NCBI RefSeq assembly: GCF_050948175.1
Contig: NC_135208.1
Location: 310,001-374,000, forward strand
Length of the DNA: 64,000 nucleotides
DNA from: Xylocopa sonorina
Taxonomy: Eukaryota > Arthropoda > Insecta > Hymenoptera > Apidae
Direction of reading: 5' to 3'
Under the pieces are notes generated by a model that made no database searches, was not told the origin of the DNA, and was given only the letters and a program-made list of their open reading frames with translations. Shown here in pieces: positions 1 to 11,782 of the stretch (positions are counted from its first letter, which is position 1; the number at the start of each line of letters is the position of its first letter). The position numbers were made by a program, and so were the translations under genes.

Positions 1-238
1 TCATCGCGAAGTGTCAGGTATACCTAGTATTCACTTCAAAAGAATGTAAATGCGACACTTCCTTGCTAGGAAATGGCGTATTCAGATGTCTACGCGTCGA
101 GGCAACAGAGTTCTAATGCTTCTTAAAACGCGATATCGAATCTCAATTCTATGTTTCATTATAAGATATAATATTCATTGCGAAGTGTCATGTATACCTC
201 GATTTCACTTCAAAAGAATGTAAATGCGACACTTCCAT

Positions 239-251
239 GCTATTAAATAGC
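239..251. other. Variant palindrome gctatt-a-aatagc in L monomers
   Basis: Six base pairs of inverted repeat surround one central base. It replaces the usual gctaggaaatagc and occurs only in some L-type monomers, near 16,237, 17,108, 53,109, 53,980, 59,022 and 59,893. A related form, gctatt-t-aatagc, is at 2,324-2,336. Confidence 0.8.
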
Positions 252-1344
252 GTTTGCAGATATCTCCGCATCGAGGAAATAGGGTTCTAATTCTTCTTAA
301 GACGCGATATCGCATCTCACTATTATGTTACATGATAAGATATAATGTTCATTGCGAAGTGTCATATATACCTCGTATTCACTTCAAAAGAATGTAAATG
401 CTAATCTTCCTTGCTAGGAAATAGCGTTTGCAGATGACTACGTATCGTAGCAATGGAGTTCTAATACTTCTCAAAACGAGATATCGCATCTCATTTCTAT
501 GCTTCATGATAAGATATAATATTCATTGCGAAGTGTCATGTATACCTGGTATTCACTCCAAACGAATGTAAATGCGACACTTCCCTGCTAGGAAATAGCG
601 TATTCAGATGTCTACGTATGGCAGCAATAGAGTTCTAATGCTACTTAAATCTCGATATCGCATCTCATTTCTATGTTTCGTGATAAGATATAATATTCAT
701 TGCGATCTGTCATGTACACCTCGTATTCACTTCAAAAGAATGTAAATGTGACATTTCCATGCTAGGAAATAGCCTTTGCAGATATCTCCGCATCGAGGCA
801 ATAGGGTTCTAATGCTTCTTAAAACGCGATATCGCATCTCACTTTTATGATACATGATAAGATATAATGTTCATTGCGAAGTGTCATGTATACCTCGTAT
901 TTACTTCAAAACAATGTAAATGCGACGTTTCCAACCTATAAATAACGTTCGCAGGTGTCTACGTATCGTAGCAATAGAGTTCTAATGCTACTTAAATCGC
1001 GATATCGCATCTCATTTATATGTTTCGTGATAAGTTATAATATTCATTCCGAAGTGTCATGTAAACCTCGAATTCACTTCAAAAGAATGTAAATGCGACT
1101 ATTGGTTGCTAGGAAATAGAGTTCGCAGATGTCTACGTATCGTAGCAATAGAGTCCCAATGCTTCTTAAAACGAGATATCCCATTTCATTTCTATGTTTC
1201 GTGATAAGATATAATATTCATTGCGAAGTGTCATGTATACCTCGTATTCACTTCAAAAGAATGTAAATGCGACACTTCCATGCTAGGAAATAGCATTTGC
1301 AGATGTCAAGGCATCGTAGCTATAGAGTTCTAATGCTTCTTTAA

Positions 1345-1358
1345 ATGCGATATCGCAT
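1345..1358. other. Variant 14-bp perfect palindrome
   Basis: The bases atgcgatatcgcat form a perfect palindrome that extends the usual 10-bp core by two pairs on each side. The same form appears in other monomers with aaatgcgatatcgcatc, for example near 7,955, 13,528 and 17,867, and in B monomers with ttaaaatgcg. Confidence 0.85.
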
Positions 1359-1519
1359 CCCGCTTCTATGTTTCGTGCTAAGGTATAATATTCATTGCGA
1401 AGTGTCATGCATACCTCGTACTCACATCACAAGGATGTAAATGCGACACTTCCATGCTAGGAAATAGCGTTTGCAGATGTCTACGTATAGTAGCAATAGA
1501 GTTCTAATGCTTCTTAATG

Positions 1520-1534
1520 GAGATGTCGCATCTC
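1520..1534. other. Variant hairpin gagatg-tcg-catctc
   Basis: This variant replaces the 10-bp palindrome by a six-pair stem with a three-base loop at the same monomer position. It appears where cttaatggagatgtcgcatctc or aacgagatgtcgcatctc occurs, for example near 8,128, 10,910, 18,388 and 18,910. Dyad symmetry is therefore kept although the sequence differs. Confidence 0.8.
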
Positions 1535-1610
1535 ACTGCTATGTTTCATTATAAGATATAATATTCATTATGGAGTGTTGTGTATACCTCGTATTCACTT
1601 CATAAGAATG

Positions 1611-2010
1611 TAATTGCGACATTTCCTTGCTAGGAAATATTGTTTGCAGATGTCTACGTATATTAACAATAGAGTACTAATGCTTCATAAAACGAGATGT
1701 CGTATTTCATTTCTATGTTCGTAATAAGATATAATATTCATTGTGTAATGTTATATATACCTCGTATACACTTCAATGGAATGTAAGTGCGACATTTCCT
1801 TGCTAGGAAATATTGTTTGCAGATGTCTAGGTATATTAGCAATAGAGTTCTAATGCTTCTCAAAACGCGATATAGCACCTCATTCCTATGTTTCATGATA
1901 AGATATAATATTCATTGCGAAGTGTCATGTAAATCTCGTATTCACTTCAAAAGAATGTAAATGCGACACTTCCATGCTAGGAAGTAGCGTTTGCAGATGT
2001 CTACATATCG
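1611..2010 (+). repeat. Short patch of b-type monomers (gtgtaatgtta) in L block
   Basis: Just over two monomers carry taattgcgacatttcc, atattgtttgcag and gtgtaatgttatatatac. The same patch follows equivalent L sequence at 55,351 and 61,264, so it marks an ancestral junction shared by the left edge and the far-right 34-monomer unit. Similar monomers occur inside the A unit, for example around 10,140-10,440. One of these monomers has tatgttcg in place of tatgtttcg, a 1-bp loss that accounts for small offset deficits elsewhere. Confidence 0.75.
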
Positions 2011-5000
2011 TAGCAATAGAGTTCTAATGCTTCCTAAAACGCGATATCGCATCTCACTTCTATGTTTCATGGTAAGATATAATATTCATTGCGAAGTGTC
2101 ATGTATATCTCGTATTCACTTCAAAAGAGTGTAAATGCGAAACTTCCATGCTAGGAAATAGCGTTTGCAGATGTCTACGTATCGTAGCAATGGATTTCTA
2201 ATGCTTTTTCAATCGCGATATCGCTTCTCATTTCTATGCTTCATGATAAGATATAATATTCATTGTGGCGTGTTATGTATACTCCGTATTCACTTCAAAA
2301 GATTCTAAATGCGATACTTCCTTGCTATTTAATAGCGTTTTCAGATGTCTACGTATCGTAGCAATAGAGGTCTAACGCTTCTTAAAACGCAATATCGCAT
2401 CACATTTCTATTTTTCATGATAAGATAAAATATTCATTGCGAAGTGTCATGTATACCACGTACTCACTTCAAAAGAATGTAAGTGCGACACCTCCATGCT
2501 AGGAAATAGCGTTTGCAGATGTCTCCGCATCGAGGCCACAGAGTTCTAATGCTTCTTAAAACGCGATATCGCATCACTCTTCTGTGTTTCATGATAAGGT
2601 ATAATATTCATTGGGAACTGACATGTATGCCTCGTATTCATTTCAAAAGAATGTAAATGCGACTATTGCTTGCTAGGAAGTAGCGTTTGCAGATGTCTAC
2701 GTATCGTAGCAATAGTGTTCTAATGCTACTTAAATCGCGATATCGCATCTCATTAATATGTTTCGCGATAAGATATAATATTCATTGCAAAGTGTCATGT
2801 ATACCTCGTATTCACTCCAAAAGAATGTAAATGCGACTATTGCTTGCTAGGAAATAGCGTTTGCAGATGTCTACGTATCGTAGCAATAGAGCTCTAATGC
2901 TTCTAAAAACGCGATATGGCATCTCTCTCCTATGTTTCATGATAAGATATAATACTCATTGCGAAGTGTCATGTATACCTCGTATTCTCTCCAATCGAAT
3001 GTAAATGCGGCACTTCCTTGCTAGGAAATGGCGTATTCAGATGTCTACGTATCGTAGCAATGGTGTTTTAATGCTACTTAAATCGCGTTATCGCATCTCA
3101 TTTCTATGTTTCGTGATAAGATATAATAATCATTGCGAAGTGTCATGTATACCTCGAATTCACTCCAAAAGAATGTAAATGCGACTATTGCTTGCTAGGA
3201 ACTAGCGTTTGCAGATGTCTACGTATCGTAGCAAAAGATTTCTAATGCTACATAAACCGCAATATCGCATCTCATTTATATGTTTCGTGATAAGATATAA
3301 AATTCATTGCGAAGTGTCATGTACACCTCGTATTCAATTCAAGAGAAAGTAAATGCGACTACTGCTTGCTAGGAAATAGGGTCTGCAGATGTCTACGTAT
3401 CGGAGCAATGGAGTTCTAATGCTTCTCAAAACGAGATATCGCATCTCATTTCTATGCTTCATGATAAGATATAATATTCATTGCGAAGTGTCATGTATAC
3501 CTCGTATTCCCTCCAAACGAATGTAAATGCGACACTTCCTTGCTAGGAAATGGCGTATTCAGATGTCTACGTATTGTAGCAATAGAGTTCTAATGCTACT
3601 TAAATCGCGATATCGCATCTCATTTATATGTTTCGTGATAAGATATAATATTCATTGCGAAGTGTCATGTATTCCTCGTATTCACATCAGAAGAATGTAA
3701 ATGCGACTATTCCTTGCTAGGGCATAGCGTTTGCAGATGCCTACGTATCGTAGCAATAGAGTTCTAATGCTTCTTAGATCGCGATATCGCATCTCATTTC
3801 TATGTTTTGTAATAAGTTATAATATTCATTCCGAAGTGTCATGTATACCTCGTATTCCCCCCAAACGAATGTAAATGCGACACTTCCTTGCTAGGAAATG
3901 GCGTATTCAGATGCCTACGTATCGTAGCAATAGAGTTCTAATGCTACTTAAATCGCGATATCGCATCTCATTTATATGTTTCGTGATAAGATACAATATT
4001 CATCGCGGATTGTCATGTATACCTCGTATTCACTTCAAAAGAATGTAAATGCGACACTTCCATGCTGGAAATAGCGTCTGCAAATGTCTACGCGTCGAGG
4101 CAATAGAGTTCTAATGCTTCTTAAAACGCGATATCCCATCTCAGTTCTATGTTTCATTATAAGATATAATATTCATTGCGAAGTGTCATGTATACCTCGT
4201 ATTCACATCAAAAGAATGTAAATGCGACTATTCCTTGCTAGGGCATAGCGTTTGCAGATGCCTACGTGTCGTAGCAATAGATTTCTAATGCTTCCTAGAC
4301 CGCGATATCGCATCTCATTTCTATGCTTCGTGATATGTTATAATATTCATTCCGAAGTGTCATGTAAACCTCGAATTCACTTCAAAAGAATGTAAATGCA
4401 ACTATTGGTTGCTAGGAAATAGCGATTGCAGATGTCTAAGTATCGTAGCAATAGAGTTATAATGCTTCTCAAAACGCGATATCGCATCTCATTTCTAAGT
4501 TTCCTGATAAGATATAATATTCATTGCGGAGTGTCATGTACACCTCGTATTCTCTTCAAAAGAATGTAAATGCGACACTTCCATGCTAGGAAATAGCGTC
4601 TGCAGATGTCTACGCGTCGAGGCAATAGAGTTCTAATGCTTCTTAAAACACGATACCCCATCTCAATTCTATGTTTCATTATAAGCTATAATATTCATTG
4701 AGAAGTGTAATGTATACCTCGTATTCACATCAAAAGAATGTAAATGCGGCTATTCCTTGCTAGGGCATAGGGTTTGCAGATGCCTACGTATCACAGCAAT
4801 AGAGTTCTAATGCTTCTTAGATCGCGATATCGCATCTCATTTCTATGTTTCGTGATATGTTATAATATTCATTCCGTAGTGTCATGTAAACCTCGAATTC
4901 ACTTCAAAAGAATGTAAATGCGACTATTGGTTGCTAGGATATAGCGATTGCAGATGTCTACGTATCATAGCAATAGTGTTCTAGTGCTTCTCAAAACGCG

Positions 5001-6434
5001 ATATCGCATCTCATTTCTAAGTTTCCTGATAAGATATAATATTCATTGCGGATTGTCAAGTACACCTCGTATTCACTTCAAAAGAATGTAAATGCGACAC
5101 TTCCATGCTAGGAAATAGCGTCTGCAGATGTCTACGCGTCAAGGCAATAGAGTTCTAATGCTTCTTAAAACGCGATATCGAAATCTCAATTCTATGTTTC
5201 ATTATAAGATATAATATTCATTGCGAAGTGTCATGTATACCTGGTATTCACTTCAAAAGAATGCAAATGCGACACTTCCGTGCTAGGAAATAGCGTTTGC
5301 AGATATCTCCGCAACGAGGCAATAGGGTTCTAATGCTCCTTAAGACACGATATCGCATCTCACTTTTATGTAACATGATAAGATATTACGTTCATTGCGA
5401 AGTGTCATGTATACCTCGTATTCACTTCAAAAGATTGTAAATGCGAATCTTCCTTGCTAGGAAATAGCGTTTGCAGATGTCTACGTATCGTAGCAATGGA
5501 GTTCTAATGCTTCTCAAAACGCGATATCGCATCTCATTTCTATGCTTCATATTAAGGTGTAATATTCATTGCGAAGTGTCATGTATACCTCGTATTCCCT
5601 CCAAACGAATGTAAGTGCGACACTTCCTTGCTAGGAAATGGCGTATTCAGATGTCTACGTATCGTAGCAATAGAGTTCTAATGCTACTTAAATCGCGATA
5701 TCGCATCTCATTTATATGTTTCGTGATAAGATATAATATTCATCGCCAAGTGTCATGTACTCCTCGTATTCACATCAAAAGAATGTAAATGCGACTATTC
5801 CTTGCTAGGGCATAGCGTTTGCAGATGCCTAAGTGTCGTAGCAATAGATTTCTAATGCTTCTTAGATCGCGATATCGCATCTCATTTCTATGTTTTGTGA
5901 TATGTTATAATATTCATTCCGAAGTGTCTTGTAAACCTCGAATTCACTTCAAAAGAATGTAAATGCGACTATTGGTTGCCAGGAAATAGCGATTGCAGAT
6001 GTCTACGTATCGTAGCAATAGAGTTCTAATGCTTCTCAAAACGCGATATCGCATCTCATTTCTATGTTTCCTGATGAGATATAATATTCATTGCGGAGTG
6101 TCATGTACACCTCGTATTCACTTCAAAAGAATGTAAATGTCACATTTCCATGCTAGGAAATAGCCTTTGCAGATATCTCCGCATCGAGGCAATAGGGTTC
6201 TAATGCTTCTTAAAACGCGATATCGCATCTCACTTTTATGATACATGATAAGATATAATGTTCATTGCGAAGTGTACGTATAGCTCGTATTTACTTCAAA
6301 ACAATGTAAATGCGACGTTTCCATCCTAGGAAATAGCGTTCACAGATGTCTACGTATCGTAGCAATAGAGTTCTAATACTACTTAAATCGCGATATCGCA
6401 TCTCATTTATATGTTTCGTGATAAGATATAATAT
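2011..6434 (+). repeat. Diverged mixed monomers of the left block
   Basis: Monomers here are less alike than elsewhere. Variants include gcgactattgcttgc, ggcgtattcag, ctagggcatagcg, ccgaagtgtcatgtaaacc and gcgtctgcag, interleaved in changing order. The sequence starting at 6,435 (tcatcgcgaag) repeats window position 1 at an offset of 6,434, that is 37 monomers less 4 bp, so the left block may itself be one period of a longer repeat. The stretch from about 5,250 to 6,434 recurs from about 14,640 to 15,998, where one monomer has been added around 15,541-15,660. Confidence 0.75.
3990..5210 (+). repeat. Local three-monomer HOR, about 522 bp
   Basis: The marker ctagggcatag lies at 3,717, 4,238, 4,760 and 5,805, spacings of 521, 522 and 1,045 bp, that is 3, 3 and 6 monomers. 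The marker gcgtctgcag/gcgtctgcaa with acgcgtcgagg recurs in step, and so does ccgaagtgtcatgtaaacc with the attggttgctagg monomer. The trimer is therefore a small HOR nested in the diverged block. Copies have several substitutions, so it looks older than the long duplications further right. One copy has lost a base in catgctggaaatag near 4,065. Confidence 0.75.
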
Positions 6435-6565
6435 TCATCGCGAAGTGTCAGGTATACCTAGTATTCACTTCAAAAGAATGTAAATGCGACACTTCCTTGC
6501 TAGGAAATGGCGTATTCAGATGTCTACGCGTCGAGGCAATAGAGTTCTAATGCTTCTTAAAACGA

Positions 6566-9000
6566 GATGTCGCATTTCATTTCTATGTTTCGTGATAAGA
6601 TACAATATTCATTGTGGAGTGTTATGTATACCTCGTATTCACATCGAAAGAATGTAAATGCGACACTTCCTTGCTTGGAAATAACATTTGCAGATGTCTA
6701 CGCATCGTAGCAATAGAGTTCTAGTGCTTCTTAAATCGCGATATCGCATCTCACATTTATGTTTCGAGATAAGATATAATATTCATTGCGAAGAGTCATG
6801 TATACCTCGTATTAACTTCAAAAGAATGTAAATGCGGCATTTCCATGCTAGGTAATAGCGCTTGCATATGTTTACGTACCATAGCAGTATAGTTCTAATG
6901 CTTCTTAAAACGCGATATCGCATCTCACTGCTATGTTTCACGATAAGATATAATATTCATTATGGAGTGATATGTATACCTCGTATTCACTTCAAAAGAA
7001 TGTAAATGCGACACTTCCTTGCTAGGAAATAACATTTGCAGATGTCTACACATCGTAGCAATAGAGTTCCAGTGCTTCTTAAATTGCGATATCGCATCTC
7101 ACATCTATGTTTCGAGATAAGATATAATATTCATTGCGAAGAGTCATGTATACCTCGTATTAACTTCAAAAGAATGTAAATGCGGCATTTCCATGCTAGG
7201 TAATAGCGTTTGCATATGTTTACGTACCGTAGCAGTAGAGTTCTAATGCTTCTTAAAACGCGATATCGCATCTCACTGCTATGTTTCATGATAAGATATA
7301 ATATTCATTATGGAGTGTTATGTATACATCGTATTCACTTCAAAAGAATGTAAATGCGACACTCACATGCTAGGAAATATTGTTTGCAGATGTCTACGTA
7401 TCACAGCAATAGAGTTCTAATGCTTCTTAAAACGCGATATCGCATCTCACTGCTATGTTTCATGATAAGATATAATATTCATTATGGAGTGTTATGTATA
7501 CATCGTATTCACTTCAAAAGAATGTAAATGCGACACTCACATGCTAGGAAATATTGTTTGCAGATGTCTACGTATCACAGCAATAGAGTACTAATGCTTC
7601 TTAAAACGAGATGTCGTATTTCATTTCTATGTTTCGTAATAAGATATAATGTTCATTGTGTAATGTTATGTATACCACGTATTCACTTCAATGGAATGTA
7701 ATTGCGACATTTCCTTGCTAGGAAATATTGTTTGCAGATGTCTACGTATATTAGCAATAGAGATCTAATGCTTCTCAAAACGCGATATAGCACCTCATTC
7801 CTATGTTTCATGGTAAGATATAATATTCATTGCGAAGTGTCATGTATACCTCGTATTCACTTCAAAAGAATGTAAATAAGACACTTCCATGCTAGGAAAT
7901 AGCGTTTGCAGATGTCTACGTATCGTAGCAATAGAGTTCTAATGCTTCTTTAAATGCGATATCGCATCCCGCTTCTATGATTCGTGCTAAGGTATAATAT
8001 TCATTGCGAAGTGTCATGCATACCTCGTACTCACATCACAAGAATGTAAATGCGACACTTCCATTCTAGGAAATAGCGTTTGCAGATGTCTACGTATAGT
8101 AGCAATAGAGTTCTAATGCTTCTTAATGGAGATGTCGCATCTCACTGCTATGTTTCATTATAAGATATAATATTCATTATGGAGTGTCATGTATACCTCG
8201 TATTCACTTCAAAACAATGTAAATGCGACTATTCCTTGCTAGGAAATAGCATTTGCAGATGTCTACGTATCGTAGCAATAGAGTCCTAATGCTTCTTAAA
8301 ACGAGATATCGCATCTCATTTATATGTTTCGTGATAAGATACAATATTCATCGTGAAGTGTCATGTATACCTCGTATTCACTTCAAAAGAATGTAAATGC
8401 GACTATCCCTTCCTAGGAAATAGCATTTGCAGATGTCTACGTATCGTAGCAATAGAGTTCTAATGCTTCTCAAAATGCGATATCGCATCTCATTTCTATG
8501 CTTCATGATAAGATATAATATACATTGCGAAGTGTCATGTATACCTCGTATTCACTCCAAACGAATGTAAATGCGACACTTCCTTGCTAGGGCATAGCGT
8601 TTACAGATGCCTACGTATCGTAGCAATAGAGTTCTAATGCTTCTTAGATCGCGATATCGCATCTCATTTCTATGTTTCGTGATAAGTTATAATATTCATT
8701 GTGAAGTGTCATGTATACCTCGTATTCACTTCAAAAGAATGTAAATGCGACTATTGGTTGCTAGGAAATAGCGTTCGCAGATGTCTACGTATCGTAGCAA
8801 TAGAGTCCTAATGCTTCTTAAAACGAGATATCGCATCTCACTTCTATGTTTCATGATAAGATATAATATTCATAACGAAGTGTTATGTATATCTCGAATT
8901 CACTTCAAAAGAATGTAAATGCGACACTTCCATGCTAGGAAATAGCGTTTGCAGATGTCTACGCATCGTAGCGATAGAGTTTTAATGCTACTTAAAACGA
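6566..9000 (+). repeat. A HOR, copy A1, shortened to 14 monomers
   Basis: Using gatgtcgcatttcat as the start marker, this copy spans 2,435 bp, against 2,782 bp for the next copy. The two missing monomers lie in the gtgtaatgttatg part. The marker aatgtaaataag is 1,305 bp from the start here but 1,652 bp in copy A2. After that point the two copies run in parallel at an offset of 2,782. The lost pair is consistent with an in-register deletion. Confidence 0.8.
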
Positions 9001-11782
9001 GATGTCGCATTTCATTTCTATGTTTCGTGATAAGATACAATATTCATTGTGGAGTGTTATGTATACCTCGTATTCACATCAAAAGAATGTAAATGCGACA
9101 CTTCCTTGCTTGGAAATAACATTTGCAGATGTCTACGCATCGTAGCAATAGAGTTCTAGTGCTTCTTAAATCGCGATATCGCATCTCACATTTATGTTTC
9201 GAGATAAGATATAATATTCATTGCGAAGAGTCATGTATACCTCGTATTAACTTCAAAAGTATGTAAATGCGGCATTTCCATGCTAGGTAATAGCGCTTGC
9301 ATATGTTTACGTACCATAGCAGTATAGTTCTAATGCTTCTTAAAACGCGATATCGCATCTCACTGCTATGTTTCATGATAAGATATAATATTCATTATGG
9401 AGTGATATGTATACCTCGTATTCACTTCAAAAGAATGTAAATGCGACACTTCCTTGCTAGGAAATAACATTTGCAGATGTCTACACATGGTAGCAATAGA
9501 GTTCCAGTGCTTCTTAAATTGCGATATCGCATCTCACATCTATGTTTCGAGATAAGATATAATATTCATTGCGAAGAGTCATGTATACCTCGTATTAACT
9601 TCAAAAGTATGTAAATGCGGCATTTCCATGCTAGGTAATAGCGTTTGCATATGTTTACGTACCGTAGCAGTAGAGTTCTAATGCTTCTTAAAACGCGATA
9701 TCGCATCTCACTGCTATGTTTCATGATAAGATATAATATTCATTATGGAGTGTTATGTATACATCGTATTCACTTCAAAAGAATGTAAATGCGACACTCA
9801 CATGCTAGGAAATATTGTTTGCAGATGTCTACGTATCACAGCAATAGAGTTCTAATGCTTCTTAAAACGCGATATCGCATCTCACTGCTATGTTTTATGA
9901 TAAGATATAATATTCATTATGGAGTGTTATGTATACATCGTATTCACTTCAAAAGAATGTAAATGCGACACTCACATGCTAGGAAATATTGTTTGCAGAT
10001 GTCTACGTATCACAGCAATAGAGTACTAATGCTTCTTAAAACGAGATGTCGTATTTCATTTCTATGTTTAGTAATAAGATATAATGTCCATTGTGTAATG
10101 TTATGTATACCACGTATTCACTTCAATGGAATGTAATTGCGACATTTCCTTGCTAGGAAATATTGTTTGCAGATGTCTACGTATATTAGCAATAGAGTAC
10201 TAATGCTTCTTAAAACGAGATGTCGTATTTCATCTCTATGTTCGTAATAAGATATAATATTCATTGTGTAATGTTATATATACCTCGTATACACTTCAAT
10301 GGAATGTAAGTGCGACATTTCCTTGCTAGGAAATATTGTTTGCAGATGTCTAGGTATATTAGCAATAGAGATCTAATGCTTCTCAAAACGCGATATAGCA
10401 CCTCATTCCTATGTTTCATGATAAGATATAATATTCATTGCGAAGTGTCATGTATATCTCGTATTCACTTCAAAAGAAAGTAAATGCGACACTTCCATGC
10501 TAGGAAGTAGCGTTTGCAGATGTCTACATATCGTAGCAATAGAGTTCTAGAGCTTCCTAAAACGCGATATCGCATCTCACTTCTATGTTTCATGGTAAGG
10601 TATAATATTCATTGCGAAGTGTCATGTATACCTCGTATTCACTTCAAAAGAATGTAAATAAGACACTTCCATGCTAGGAAATAGCGTTTGCAGATGTCTA
10701 CGTATCGTAGCAATAGAGTTCTAATGCTTCTTTAAATGCGATATCGCATCCCGCTTCTATGATTCGTGCTAAGGTATAATATTCATTGCGAAGTGTCATG
10801 CATACCTCGTACTCACATCACAAGAATGTAAATGCGACACTTCCATTCTAGGAAATAGCGTTTGCAGATGTCTACGTATAGTAGCAATAGAGTTCTAATG
10901 CTTCTTAATGGAGATGTCGCATCTCACTGCTATGTTTCATTATAAGATATAATATTCATTATGGAGTGTCATGTATACCTCGTATTCACTTCAAAACAAT
11001 GTAAATGCGACTATTCCTTGCTAGGAAATAGCATTTGCAGATGTCTACGTATCGTAGCAATAGAGTCCTAATGCTTCTTAAAACGAGATATCGCATCTCA
11101 TTTATATGTTTCGTGATAACATACAATATTCATCGTGAAGTGTCATGTATACCTCGTATTCACTTCAAAAGAATGTAAATGCGACTATCCCTTCCTAGGA
11201 AATAGCATTTGCAGATGTCTACGTATCGTAGCAATAGAGTTCTAATGCTTCTCAAAATGCGATATCGCATCTCATTTCTATGCTTCATGATAAGATATAA
11301 TATTCATTGCGAAGTGTCATGTATACCTCGTATTCACTCCAAACGAATGTAAATGCGACACTTCCTTGCTAGGGCATAGCGTTTACAGATGCCTACGTAT
11401 CGTAGCAATAGAGTTCTAATGCTTCTTAGATCGCGATATCGCATCTCATTTCTATGTTTCGTGATAAGTTATAATATTCATTGTGAAGTGTCATGTATAC
11501 CTCGTATTCACTTCAAAAGAATGTAAATGCGACTATTGGTTGCTAGGAAATAGCGTTCGCAGATGTCTACGTATCGTAGCAATAGAGTCCTAATGCTTCT
11601 TAAAACGAGATATCGCATCTCACTTCTATGTTTCATGATAAGATATAATATTCATAACGAAGTGTTATGTATATCTCGAATTCACTTCAAAAGAATGTAA
11701 ATGCGACACTTCCATGCTAGGAAATAGCGTTTGCAGATGTCTACGCATCGTAGCGATAGAGTTTTAATGCCACTTAAAACGA
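9001..11782 (+). repeat. A HOR, copy A2, full 16 monomers (2,782 bp)
   Basis: This copy matches the following one at a constant offset of 2,782 bp, two short of 16 x 174. The two missing bases are traceable: tatgttcg for tatgtttcg in one monomer and cttaatggagatg for cttaaaacgagatg in another. The unit includes two adjacent monomers with tatggagtgttatg and gcgacactcacatg, starting at 9,744 and 9,918. Only occasional substitutions separate A2 from A3 in the stretches compared. Confidence 0.87.

Larger units (their letters stand above)
1..1610 (+). repeat. L-type monomers, partial copy of 15,999-18,130
   Basis: Positions 1 to about 1,035 match 15,999 to about 17,033 at an offset of 15,998, with scattered substitutions. 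From about 1,041 the match continues at an offset of 16,520, because the other copy holds three more monomers. The match breaks near 1,611, after ttcataagaatg. Diagnostic L features are ctccgcatcgagg in place of the hairpin, gctattaaatagc, and ccaacctataaataacg. The 5' end of the window cuts the first monomer. Confidence 0.85.
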
